39,300 nt of DNA from Tessaracoccus bendigoensis DSM 12906 (GTDB taxonomy: Bacteria > Actinomycetota > Actinomycetes > Propionibacteriales > Propionibacteriaceae). The stretch lies in the NCBI RefSeq assembly GCF_900141915.1, contig NZ_FQZG01000038.1:1-39300 (forward strand). The letters run 5' to 3'. Below the pieces are notes generated by a model. That model saw only the letters and a program-made list of their open reading frames with translations. It was not told where the DNA came from and searched no databases. This document shows positions 8,477-16,498 of this stretch, one piece after another. Within the stretch, counting starts at the first letter, position 1; each line of letters opens with the position of its first letter. A program made the position numbers and the translations under genes.

Positions 8477-8673
8477 ATACCAGCGAATTACCGCAGGTAG
8501 CGTGGACAAACCGCAGGTATCGAGACAGATCGCTGGTAACAAGGACCACCGCGGAGCCGGCCAGCGCGGACACCAGCGAAATAGCGCGACACCAGCGAAA
8601 TACGGCAGGTAACGCGCAATACCCCTGGTAACGCGGACAAACCCCTGGTACGCGCAGTACCGCTGGTAACGCG
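8477..8673. repeat. Intergenic array of degenerate 19-20 base repeats (ACCAGCG / CGCTGGT family), copy 1
   Basis: Between the convergent uvrA-type and GNAT genes the sequence is built from short related units. ACCAGCG occurs at 8479, 8572 and 8591. CTGGTA occurs at 8625, 8645 and 8663, and variants such as GCAGGTA occur at several places, including 8605. Successive motifs lie 18 to 20 bases apart, close to two helical turns, and both orientations are present. Typical units read like CGCGGACAAACCCCTGGTA. The bases beyond, up to 8738, hold nothing else. The same family recurs at 23296-23500. Confidence 0.75.
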
Positions 8674-8738
8674 AGCGGAGGTCGAGACTGATCAGTTGGC
8701 CTCAAGACGAGGAGGACGAGGCGTACCTGCGGACGTCG

Positions 8739-9632
8739 TCAGCCGCGGGTCAGGTAGCTGTAGCGGTGATGCTCGATGAAACCCTCCGACGCGTACAACG
8801 CCAGCGCCGACTCGTTTTCCACCTCGACCTGCAGCCCCAGATACCTGGCACCCAACCGCACCGCCTCGACGCCGAGCGCATGCAGCATCTCGCGGCCATG
8901 GCCGAGCCCGCGGGCCGACTCCCGGACCTCGAGGCAGCTCAGCACGGCCCACCGGCCGCTCACCGCGACCCGACCCACCGCCACATCGCCGATCCGCAGA
9001 TAGCTGGCCGGGGCCGCTACCGCCTCGGCAAGCCGGTCGGGCTCCATCCCGGCCACCGCGACCCAGGCGGCGTCGGGTTCATCCACACGCTCGAAACCGA
9101 CACTTGGCCCAGGCCCGGCCTCCCGAACCAGCACGACTGTAGGTTTTGCCGGCCGGAAACCCGCTGCGAGCGCCTCACCTTCCCGGCGCCCACCCTCGAC
9201 GGCCTGCAGCGTCACCGGCCCCGCATTCCACTGTTCGGCCGCCGCGACCGCCTCGTCGAACGGCAGCTCGGGGTCCCCGACGGTGAGCACCGAATTGGCC
9301 CGCGCGCTGGCTCCCCTCCCGGAACGAAGCACCCATCCCCCGAGCCGGGCCCGCCTCAACCCCGGCCAGGTCCGGTCGAAGACCCGCTCGAGGCCCTCGG
9401 CATCGGAGGTCGGCAGCACCACGCGCTCAGGCACCCCGCGCACGGTTTCGACCTCGGAGCGCGGCACCCATACCGCTCCCCTGTCCTCCGGCAGCACGAC
9501 CATCCAATCCTGATTCGCGGCGATCAGGTGCCCGACGACATCGCTCAACGCGCCGCTGGCCGTGCGCCGCCGCAGGCTGACCCGCTTAGTCGTCGCATCC
9601 GGTGCGGGCAGGATCGGTGAAGGCACCGTCAC
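8739..9632 (-). CDS. GNAT-family N-acetyltransferase (Rv0428c-like architecture)
   Basis: This 297-residue protein starts at GTG 9632, which overlaps the add stop as GTGA (9629-9632). The N-terminal 65 residues contain TASGALSDVVGHLIAANQDW, a small beta-rich module like the one before the acetyltransferase domain in mycobacterial Rv0428c-type proteins. The C-terminal GNAT fold shows the acetyl-CoA-binding loop RGLGHGREMLHALG and the end motif NESALALYASEGF. The substrate is unknown. It is the last gene of the nucleoside uptake and salvage operon and probably translationally coupled to add, though a nucleoside-related role is only a guess. It is followed by the repeat array rather than a clear terminator. 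Confidence 0.88.
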   Translation of the reverse strand: MTVPSPILPAPDATTKRVSLRRRTASGALSDVVGHLIAANQDWMVVLPEDRGAVWVPRSEVETVRGVPERVVLPTSDAEGLERVFDRTWPGLRRARLGGWVLRSGRGASARANSVLTVGDPELPFDEAVAAAEQWNAGPVTLQAVEGGRREGEALAAGFRPAKPTVVLVREAGPGPSVGFERVDEPDAAWVAVAGMEPDRLAEAVAAPASYLRIGDVAVGRVAVSGRWAVLSCLEVRESARGLGHGREMLHALGVEAVRLGARYLGLQVEVENESALALYASEGFIEHHRYSYLTRG

Positions 9633-10705
9633 GCGCCTCTCGCGGCAGCGTAGGCGGGGCGGATCACCTCGCGCACCATCGATTCGCGATGGTCGTGCGG
9701 CAGGAACGCGGCCCGCATCGCGTTGACCGTGGTGAACTCGATGTCGTCGAGATCCCAGCCGAACGTCTCGACCAACCGCTCGTACTCGCGGGTCATGGTG
9801 GTGGCGCTCATCAGGCGGTTGTCGCAGTTGATCGTGACGTTGAACCCCAGGTCTTTCAGCAACTCGACAGGATGCTCGGCCAAGGTCGCCGCCACCCCGG
9901 TCTGCAGGTTCGACGACGGCGAGATCTCGAGCGGCACCCGGGCGTCGCGCACGTACGCGGCGAGCCTGCCGAGCTTCGCCACTCCGTCGACGATCTGGAT
10001 GTCCTCGGCGATCCGGACGCCGTGGCCAAGCCGGTCGGCCCCACACAATTGCCTGGCCTCCCAGATCGAGGGCAGCCCGGCAGCCTCCCCCGCATGGATC
10101 GTGAAGCTCAGGTTGGCCCGTTTGAGCAGCTGGAAGGCTGGCAGGAACCTCGACGGCGGGAACCCATCCTCGGCGCCTGCGATGTCGAACCCGCAAACCG
10201 AGTCGTCGCGATACCTCACCGCCAATTCGGCAATGGTGACGCTCGGCTCGACGTGGCGCATGGCCGTGACGATCTGCCTGGCGATGATGGGCGTTCCTCG
10301 GGTCGTCGCCTCGTGCGTGCCGGCGGCCAGTCCGTCGCGGACCGCCTCGACGGTCTCCTCGAGCGACAGCCCCCGCTGCAGGTGCTGCTCCGGGGCCCAC
10401 CTGGCCTCCGCGTAGACGACGCCGTCCGCGGCTTGGTCCAGCACGAACTCCCGCGCCACCCTGTGCAGGTGTTCGGCCGTCTGCATCGCCGCGACGGTGT
10501 GGTCGAAGGTCCGCAGGTAGCGCACCAGGGAGCCAGAGTCGGCGGCAGCGTAGAACCAGGCGCCCAAAGCCTCCGGTTCCCGGGCCGGCAGCTCATGGCC
10601 GACCTCGGCGCAGTGCTCGAGCACGGTGGCCGTGCGTAGCCCGCCGTCGAGGTGGTCGTGCAGCGCCACCTTCGGAAGGGATCGGATGGTCTCTGCGCTG
10701 AGCAC
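9629..10705 (-). CDS. add: Adenosine deaminase
   Basis: This 358-residue enzyme converts adenosine or deoxyadenosine to the inosine form, releasing ammonia, in purine salvage. The metal-dependent deaminase motifs are in order: HDHLDGG near the N-terminus, FTIHAGEAAG, DRLGHGVRI and TINCDNRLMS. GTG 10705 was chosen because GAGGAG lies five bases before it, just after the cdd stop (10719). Length and motifs are normal for the bacterial enzyme. It lies between cdd and the GNAT gene, downstream of the BMP-type ABC transporter, which supports uptake followed by deamination of nucleosides. Confidence 0.95.
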   Translation of the reverse strand: MLSAETIRSLPKVALHDHLDGGLRTATVLEHCAEVGHELPAREPEALGAWFYAAADSGSLVRYLRTFDHTVAAMQTAEHLHRVAREFVLDQAADGVVYAEARWAPEQHLQRGLSLEETVEAVRDGLAAGTHEATTRGTPIIARQIVTAMRHVEPSVTIAELAVRYRDDSVCGFDIAGAEDGFPPSRFLPAFQLLKRANLSFTIHAGEAAGLPSIWEARQLCGADRLGHGVRIAEDIQIVDGVAKLGRLAAYVRDARVPLEISPSSNLQTGVAATLAEHPVELLKDLGFNVTINCDNRLMSATTMTREYERLVETFGWDLDDIEFTTVNAMRAAFLPHDHRESMVREVIRPAYAAARGA

Positions 10706-10718
10706 GGGCGCTCCTCTA

Positions 10719-11111
10719 CTACTGATCGGACAGGTCCGCCGGGCCGAATGCCTGCGGCAGCATCTCCGCCATCGTAGTGAGGCCCGCGGGGCTCTGGAGA
10801 ACCAGGTCGGGCCCGCCGTGCTCGGAAAGCAGTTGGCGGCAACGTCCACAGGGCGTGATGACCTCCCCACGGCCGTTGACGCAGACGAACGCGACGAGCC
10901 GTCCCCCACCGGAGGCGATCAGGCTGGAGACCAGCCCGCACTCGGCGCACAGCGTCACGCCGTATCCTGCGTTCTCGACGTTGCAGCCCACGACGATCCG
11001 GCCGTCCTCGACGACCGCGGCCGCCCCCACCGGGTAGCCGGAATAGGGGACGTAGGCGAACCTGGCGACCGCGTCGGCCTCAGCCTTCAACGCTTCCCAG
11101 TCGATCTGCAT
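10719..11111 (-). CDS. cdd: Cytidine deaminase
   Basis: This 130-residue, single-domain enzyme deaminates cytidine and deoxycytidine to uridine forms. The zinc-site motifs are CAECG (with the catalytic Glu) and PCGRCRQ. The N-terminal PYSGYPVGAAAVVEDG and GCNVENAGYG segments contain the substrate-binding residues of the tetrameric class. It starts one base after the permease stop at 11113 and lies 13 bases before add, so all three are very likely on one mRNA. A thymidine phosphorylase gene, often found in such operons, is not present here. Confidence 0.96.
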   Translation of the reverse strand: MQIDWEALKAEADAVARFAYVPYSGYPVGAAAVVEDGRIVVGCNVENAGYGVTLCAECGLVSSLIASGGGRLVAFVCVNGRGEVITPCGRCRQLLSEHGGPDLVLQSPAGLTTMAEMLPQAFGPADLSDQ

Positions 11112-11112
11112 G

Positions 11113-12414
11113 TCAGTGCGACTTCACGAAGTGGGCGCCGTCGGCGGCCGGAGCCCGGACCCGTCCGACCAGCCCGGCGACGGCGATGATGGTGGCCAGA
11201 TAGGGCAGCATCTCGATGAAGTCGCTAGGGATCGGCAGTTGCATGGGTTTGGTGGTCTGCGCCAGAGCCCGGAGGAAGCCGAAGAACAACGCGGTCAGGG
11301 CGCCGAGCACGGGGTGCCAGCGGCCCATGATCACCGCGGCAAGGGCGATGAAGCCGTTGCCTGCCGTCGGGTTGTTGTCCTGGAAGGCGCCGACCGAGCC
11401 GATGGTGAAGTATGCGCCACCCAGGCCCGCGAACACGCCGCCGAGCAGCACAGCCGACGTCTTGGTCGAGATCACGTTGATGCCGACCGTGTCCGCGGCG
11501 TGGGGCTGTTCCCCGACGGAACGGACCCTGAGGCCCCACCGGGTGCGGAAGATCAGGAACCACACCAGGATGATCGAGAAGAACGCGATGTAGGTCAGCG
11601 GCCGCTGGTTGAACAGGATCGGCCCGATGAACGGGATCTGGTCGAGCCCTGGAACGGCCACCGGCAGCATGGGCCGCACGTTGCTGAAGGTCGCCATGTC
11701 CTTTGCGACCAACTGCTGGTAGATGAAGCCGGTCAGGCCCGTGGCCAGAACGTTGATCACGACGCCGATGATGACGTGGTCCACCAGGAAACGCAGCGTG
11801 AAGAACGCCAGCACCCCGGCCATCAGCACGCCTGCCAGGGCGGCCGCGAAGAGCCCTGCGATGAACGACTGGGTCAGCGAGAAGGTCAGGGACGCGGTGA
11901 AGGCCGAGGTGAGGAACATGCCCTCGATGGCGATGTTGACGACGCCCGCGCGCTCCGCGAGGACGCCGCCGAGCACACCGAAGAACAGTGGTGTCGCGTA
12001 GGCGAGCGTCAAATTGAGCTGGCTGGTCAGGGTGAACGGCAGAGTCGAACTGGCGGCGACCCAGGCGAGGAATCCGAACAGTACCGCGGCCCCGGCGACG
12101 AGCCCGGCGACCGTCCTACCCCACCGCGGCAGTCGGCCGGTGAACAGGGCGATCCCCGCGGCGAGGGTGAGCAGCGCACAGATCGCGACCGTCAGCGTGC
12201 CGGGAATCTCGATGCTCGGGAGTTGCACCTCATCGAACGCGTCGGAAAGTGCGATGGTACCGCTGCCATCAACAGTGAATGCCATCCAAAGGAGGATTGC
12301 GCCGACGATTGTGACCAGTGAGCTGGTCGAGATCCGCTGCGCCTTCGCCTCGGGCGATTCGATCCTCTGCGGCGAAGCCGCTTCGGGCACGATAATGCCG
12401 GTTTCGGTGCTCAT
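11113..12414 (-). CDS. Nucleoside ABC transporter permease (second subunit)
   Basis: This 433-residue integral membrane protein has many hydrophobic segments and the branched-chain-type permease signature VNIAIEGMFL, followed by GVVINVLATGL and GVFAGLGGAYF. It matches the second permease of BMP-dependent (YufQ-type) nucleoside importers. ATG 12414 overlaps the stop of the first permease as ATGA (12411-12414). The N-terminal 40 residues are cytoplasmic. Residues 75-130 add hydrophobic segments ahead of the conserved core, which is longer than usual. Nucleoside specificity is inferred from the adjacent cdd and add genes. Confidence 0.92.
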   Translation of the reverse strand: MSTETGIIVPEAASPQRIESPEAKAQRISTSSLVTIVGAILLWMAFTVDGSGTIALSDAFDEVQLPSIEIPGTLTVAICALLTLAAGIALFTGRLPRWGRTVAGLVAGAAVLFGFLAWVAASSTLPFTLTSQLNLTLAYATPLFFGVLGGVLAERAGVVNIAIEGMFLTSAFTASLTFSLTQSFIAGLFAAALAGVLMAGVLAFFTLRFLVDHVIIGVVINVLATGLTGFIYQQLVAKDMATFSNVRPMLPVAVPGLDQIPFIGPILFNQRPLTYIAFFSIILVWFLIFRTRWGLRVRSVGEQPHAADTVGINVISTKTSAVLLGGVFAGLGGAYFTIGSVGAFQDNNPTAGNGFIALAAVIMGRWHPVLGALTALFFGFLRALAQTTKPMQLPIPSDFIEMLPYLATIIAVAGLVGRVRAPAADGAHFVKSH

Positions 12415-13586
12415 GCCCCAGCCACCAACCCTTCCGGGGTCATCTTCTTCTTCGGCTTGCGCTCCTTCAGGAACGGGAGCAGCCAAGCCACGAACGCGGG
12501 TGCCGCAACGAAGAGCACCACGAGCGCCTGGATCAGGTCGGTCAGTTTGTCCGGGGTGCCCGCCATCGTCACCATGGTGCGTCGTGAGGCCTTGAGCGCG
12601 CCGAACAGCAGGCCTGCGAACACCACCCCGAGGGGCCGGGACCGGCCGAGCAGCGCGACCGTGATGGCGTCGAACCCGAGGGTTCCGATGATGGTGCCGG
12701 TCATCTGAGGGGGGCTGCCGGTCAGCGACTCGGGTGCGGTGACCATCATCACGCCGGCGAGGCCTGCCAAAGCGCCCGAGAGCGCCATCGTGATCATCGT
12801 GATGTTCGACACCGAGGCGCCGGCCGTCGCGGCTGCGTTCGGGTTGAGCCCGACCGCCTTCAGGTTGATGCCGAACTTGGTGCGCTCAAGGAGCCACCAC
12901 GAGGCGGCTGCTGCGATCAATGCCAGTAGGAATCCCAGGTGGAGGCTACTTCCGGCGATCCTCGGCATCGTCGCCGACCACTCGAGGACCGGTGAGATGG
13001 GGTCCGCCCGGCCAGGGGCCTGGAAGGCGGGCTGCAGCATGAAGTAGGCCAGGATGCTGCCTGCGATGTAGTTCATCATGATCGTCAGGATCACCTCGTG
13101 GGCGCCTGATCGCGCCTTCAGCAGCCCGACGATTCCGCCCCAGATGGCGCCCGCGAGCACTCCCGCCAGGATCACCAGGGGCAGATGGATGAAGATCGGC
13201 AGTCCCTTCACCGTGAACCCGAGGAACGCGGCGAACAGGGCCCCGACCATCGCCTGCCCCTGAGCACCGATGTTGAACAGCCCGGCCCGGAACGCCACCG
13301 CGACGCCGAGGCCCGCGCAGATCAGGGGGGTCGCTTCACGGGTGGTGTTGGTCAACGCCCCCCACGAGCCCACCGAACCGACCCACATCGCGTGGAAGGT
13401 GGCCGCGATCTTGTCCCAGGATGCCGAGAGCGCGTCCCCTGGCCTGGAGAAGAAGTAGGCCCACTTCGAGGCGACCTCCGCATCGGCGGCCACCATCACG
13501 ATGGCGCTGACCAGGAATGCGAGGAGCAGCGAGGCGATGGTGATGATGGTCGACTGGAGCCAGGCCGGTCGCCGGGTCTCACTCAT
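12411..13586 (-). CDS. Nucleoside ABC transporter permease (first subunit)
   Basis: This 391-residue membrane protein belongs to the branched-chain-type permease family. Visible signatures are FRAGLFNIGAQGQAMVGAL, the cytoplasmic loop GAHEVILTIMMNYIAG and the C-terminal FDAITVALLGRSRPLGV. These are typical of the YufP-type first permease of nucleoside importers. It starts eight bases inside the end of the ATPase gene and ends in an ATGA overlap with the second permease, so the subunits are probably made in fixed proportion. The C-terminus has a basic tail (KERKPKKK). Confidence 0.93.
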   Translation of the reverse strand: MSETRRPAWLQSTIITIASLLLAFLVSAIVMVAADAEVASKWAYFFSRPGDALSASWDKIAATFHAMWVGSVGSWGALTNTTREATPLICAGLGVAVAFRAGLFNIGAQGQAMVGALFAAFLGFTVKGLPIFIHLPLVILAGVLAGAIWGGIVGLLKARSGAHEVILTIMMNYIAGSILAYFMLQPAFQAPGRADPISPVLEWSATMPRIAGSSLHLGFLLALIAAAASWWLLERTKFGINLKAVGLNPNAAATAGASVSNITMITMALSGALAGLAGVMMVTAPESLTGSPPQMTGTIIGTLGFDAITVALLGRSRPLGVVFAGLLFGALKASRRTMVTMAGTPDKLTDLIQALVVLFVAAPAFVAWLLPFLKERKPKKKMTPEGLVAGA

Positions 13587-15135
13587 GGGTTGCCTCCTTC
13601 ATCGTGGCGAGCGCATCCTCGTGCGGCACGCCCGCCATCATCAACCCCAGAACGTCGCGGGAGGTGTCGGGGGGGACGATGCCGACGATCCTTCCGCGGT
13701 ACATCACCGCGATCCGGTCGGCCAGGGACTCGACCTCCTCCAATTCGGTGGAGATGATCAGCACCGCGGTGCCCCTGTCGCGTTCACCGACGATGCGTTT
13801 GTGCAGGAACTCGATCGCGCCGACGTCGACGCCTCGGGTCGGCTGGGACGCGAGCAGCAGCGCCAGCGGGCGCGACAGTTCCCGGGCCAGGACGACCTTC
13901 TGCTGGTTTCCGCCCGAAAGGGAGTTGACGCTCTGGGTGTGCGACGTGGCGCGGATGTCGAACTCCTCGATCCGCGCGATCGCATTCTCTGCGATGGCCT
14001 TCAACTGGAGGGATCCGAATTTCGTGAAACCGTCCAGATTGTCCAACACCAGGTTCTCAGCGATGGAGAACTCTCCGATGAAACCGTCGCGGTGCCGGTC
14101 CTCCGGCACGTACCCGAGTCCGGCCTTGATGCTTCTGGCCGGTCTGGCGTTGGTGATGTCGGCGCCGTCGAGGTTCACCGTCCCGGAGACCGGTGTCATC
14201 GTGCCCAGCAGCGCCTCAGCCAACTCGGTCTGCCCGTTGCCCTGAACCCCCGCGATACACACGATCTCCCCGCCGCGCACCGTCAGGCTGAGATCGTCGA
14301 CGGCGACCGCCCCCGACTCGGAGGCGACGGTGAGGTGGTCGATCACCAACCGCTCGCTGCCCGGGTCAGCCGCCGTCTTTCCGACCTTCAACGAGACCGA
14401 GCGTCCGACCATCATGGTGGCCAGTTCGCCCTCCGAGGTTCCCGGTTCGGCCTGGCCGACGACCTTCCCGCGCCGGATCACGGTGATGTCGTCGGCGACG
14501 GCACGGACCTCGCGGAGCTTGTGTGTGATGAACACGATGGCGCGGCCCTCGTCTCGCAGCGACTGCATCACGAGCATCAGTTCGTCGATCTCCTGCGGCG
14601 TCAGCACCGCCGTTGGCTCGTCGAAGATCAGGTACGTGGCGTCGTTTGCGAGGGCTTTGAGGATCTCAACCCGTTGTTGGATACCGACGGGAAGGTCTTC
14701 AACGAGCGCATCAGGGTCGACGTCGAGCTTGTAGCGCGCGCTGAGCTCGCGGACCTTGCGCCTGGCTGACTGGAGGTCGAGCATTCCGGCGCGGGTGGGT
14801 TCGTGGCCGAGGACCATGTTCTCGGCGACCGTGAATACGGGGATGAGCATGAAGTGCTGGTGCACCATACCGATGCCGGCGGCCATGGCCTGCTTGGGGT
14901 TGGTCAGTTTGAGAGAAGTCTCCCCCAGGCGAATCTCACCTTCGTCGGCTTCCAGCAGCCCGAAGAGGATGTTCATCAGCGTCGACTTGCCTGCGCCGTT
15001 CTCACCCAACAGGCAGTGGATCCGGCCCGGGACGATGTCGACGGTGATGTCGTCGTTGGCTGTCAACGGGCCGAAACGCTTCGTGATGCCACGCAGCGAC
15101 AGCGTCGGCTGCTGCCCCACCTCGGTGATGCTCAC
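13579..15135 (-). CDS. Nucleoside ABC transporter ATP-binding protein (double cassette)
   Basis: This 518-residue cytoplasmic protein has two ABC cassettes, as in YufO/RbsA-type ATPases. The first has Walker A LLGENGAGKST, a variant signature PVGIQQRVEILKAL and Walker B YLIFDEPTAVL. The second has a degenerate Walker A (GVQGNGQTEL, no Lys) with signature LSGGNQQKVVLAREL and LLLASQPTRGVDV, a pattern common in this family, so one site probably hydrolyses most of the ATP. GTG 15135 was chosen because AAGGAGGAG lies seven bases before it. It follows the lipoprotein gene after a strong hairpin and overlaps the first permease gene. Confidence 0.95.
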   Translation of the reverse strand: MSITEVGQQPTLSLRGITKRFGPLTANDDITVDIVPGRIHCLLGENGAGKSTLMNILFGLLEADEGEIRLGETSLKLTNPKQAMAAGIGMVHQHFMLIPVFTVAENMVLGHEPTRAGMLDLQSARRKVRELSARYKLDVDPDALVEDLPVGIQQRVEILKALANDATYLIFDEPTAVLTPQEIDELMLVMQSLRDEGRAIVFITHKLREVRAVADDITVIRRGKVVGQAEPGTSEGELATMMVGRSVSLKVGKTAADPGSERLVIDHLTVASESGAVAVDDLSLTVRGGEIVCIAGVQGNGQTELAEALLGTMTPVSGTVNLDGADITNARPARSIKAGLGYVPEDRHRDGFIGEFSIAENLVLDNLDGFTKFGSLQLKAIAENAIARIEEFDIRATSHTQSVNSLSGGNQQKVVLARELSRPLALLLASQPTRGVDVGAIEFLHKRIVGERDRGTAVLIISTELEEVESLADRIAVMYRGRIVGIVPPDTSRDVLGLMMAGVPHEDALATMKEATHE

Positions 15136-15215
15136 TTGGAAGCTCCTCCTTCGCCTGGCCCGTCGCCACCTGCCCAAGGGTAGCGGTCGGACGTCCCTGA
15201 TCTCGGGTGACGGGA

Positions 15216-15252
15216 CGGAGGGAGGGGCGCTGGGTCAGCGCCCCTCCCTCCG
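15216..15252 (-). terminator. Strong hairpin between the lipoprotein and ATPase genes
   Basis: GGAGGGAGGGGCGCT (15217-15231) pairs perfectly with AGCGCCCCTCCCTCC (15237-15251) around a five-base loop, and one more pair (15216 with 15252) extends the stem to 16. There is no T-run. It lies 23 bases after the lipoprotein stop, inside the operon. It could be a partial terminator or an RNA stabiliser that makes the binding protein more abundant than the membrane subunits. Confidence 0.7.
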
Positions 15253-15274
15253 GTCTGTCAGTTGTGGGTGGCTG

Positions 15275-16393
15275 TCACTTCGGCTGGGCCGGCGACTTGA
15301 TGGTGATCTTGCCGCTGATGATGTCGTCCCTGATCTGGTCGAGCTCACTCTGCAGACCTTCGGGCATCTTCGACTCGAAGTCGTGGAACGGGGCCAGCGA
15401 GACGCCATCGTTCTCAAGCGTCCCGACGAACGGGTCCGAGCTGAAGTCGCCGTCGATGGCCGACTTGATCGTGTCGAACACGGCAACATCCATCGCCTTC
15501 ATGACGGAGGTCATGATCTGCGGCCCGAACTCGGGGGCGGAGATGAAGCCGTCGGTGTCGACCCAGATCGCGTTGACCTTGCCGTTGGACTCCTGAGCGG
15601 CCTGCAGCGCGCCGAGGCCAGCCGGGCCGGCGACCGGCATGATGATGTCGGCTCCCTGCGCGATGAGGGTGGCTGCGGTGTTTTTTCCGCCGGGGATGTC
15701 ACCGAACGGTTTGTTGCCGCCGACGAACTGGCCGTCCTGAGCGGCATCATCCCAGCCGATCACCTTGACGGAGGCGCCCTTTGTCTCGTTGTAGTGAGCC
15801 ACACCCTCGACGAAACCGTCCATGAAAATGGTCACGGTCGGGTACTTCGCACCGCCGAATGTGCCGACGGTGCCCGACGTGGACATCGCTGCCGCCGCAT
15901 AGCCAGCCATGTAGGCGGGCTGCGCGGTGTTGAAGATCAGCCCCTTGGCGTTGTCAACTCCCTCGAACGACGAGTTGTCGACGATGGCGAAGTGGACGTC
16001 GGGGTTCTGCTTTGCGGCCGCCTCGGTGGCGCTGGCCAACGCGAACCCGACGGTGATGATGATGTTGCACTTGGCCGCGATCATCGATTGCACGTTGCCG
16101 GCGTACTCGCCTTCGGCGTTGGATTCGATCTGCTTGGTCTGGATGCCGAGCTCTTCCTTGGCGTTCATCATTCCGTTGTAGGCGGTCTCGTTGAACGACT
16201 TGTCGTCGAAACCACCCGCGTCGGAAACCATGCACGCCAGGAAGTCGGACGCATCACCGCCAGAGGTGGATGTCGCGCTCGCGTCCGGTGTCTCGGGTGC
16301 AGGCGATCCGGTACCGGGGGGCTCGGCGCAGCCGGCGAGGGTGAGGGCAGAGGCGCTGACCAGCGCCAGGATGCTCATCAGGGGCTTCTTCAC
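15275..16393 (-). CDS. BMP-family (PnrA-like) nucleoside-binding lipoprotein
   Basis: This 372-residue protein starts at GTG 16393, six bases after AGGAGGA. A lipoprotein signal peptide follows: KK, a hydrophobic stretch and lipobox LAGC near residue 21. A Ser/Thr/Pro-rich linker then leads to the periplasmic-binding-protein fold, with DAGGFDDKSFNETAYNGM, the sugar-site region characteristic of BMP/PnrA proteins, and later AIVDNSSF and GFVEGVAHYN. Such proteins bind purine and pyrimidine nucleosides at the cell surface and pass them to the permease. It is the first gene of the uptake and salvage operon ending in cdd, add and the GNAT gene. The exact ligand range cannot be read from the sequence. 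Confidence 0.94.
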   Translation of the reverse strand: MKKPLMSILALVSASALTLAGCAEPPGTGSPAPETPDASATSTSGGDASDFLACMVSDAGGFDDKSFNETAYNGMMNAKEELGIQTKQIESNAEGEYAGNVQSMIAAKCNIIITVGFALASATEAAAKQNPDVHFAIVDNSSFEGVDNAKGLIFNTAQPAYMAGYAAAAMSTSGTVGTFGGAKYPTVTIFMDGFVEGVAHYNETKGASVKVIGWDDAAQDGQFVGGNKPFGDIPGGKNTAATLIAQGADIIMPVAGPAGLGALQAAQESNGKVNAIWVDTDGFISAPEFGPQIMTSVMKAMDVAVFDTIKSAIDGDFSSDPFVGTLENDGVSLAPFHDFESKMPEGLQSELDQIRDDIISGKITIKSPAQPK

Positions 16394-16498
16394 GAAGATT
16401 CCTCCTAGGAGATGACTATGGCAACGATGACCATACCGCCGTTCCACCACGGGTTTCTCCCCTTGCAGAGGATAGTTATAGACCCGAAACATTCGCTC
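16394..16498 (-). promoter_or_regulatory. Promoter and leader of the nucleoside operon
   Basis: On the minus strand an AT-rich patch TATAACTATC (16480-16471) is unusual for this DNA and is the best -10 candidate; I see no good -35 box. The resulting leader would be about 75 bases. It contains a possible small hairpin (TATGG pairing with CCATA) and the palindrome CTCCTAGGAG, which overlaps the Shine-Dalgarno sequence and could partly mask it. I do not recognise a known riboswitch. Confidence 0.35.

Noticed and set aside
8739-10400. A single 553-residue minus-strand protein
   Set aside because: The first half of this frame is an Arg-rich shadow of add. The real GNAT protein begins at GTG 9632.
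11110-12321. Plus-strand 403-codon frame opposite the second permease
   Set aside because: Its translation is Glu/Arg/Gln/Asp-rich low-complexity sequence, the expected shadow of a hydrophobic protein; the minus-strand permease has clear family motifs.
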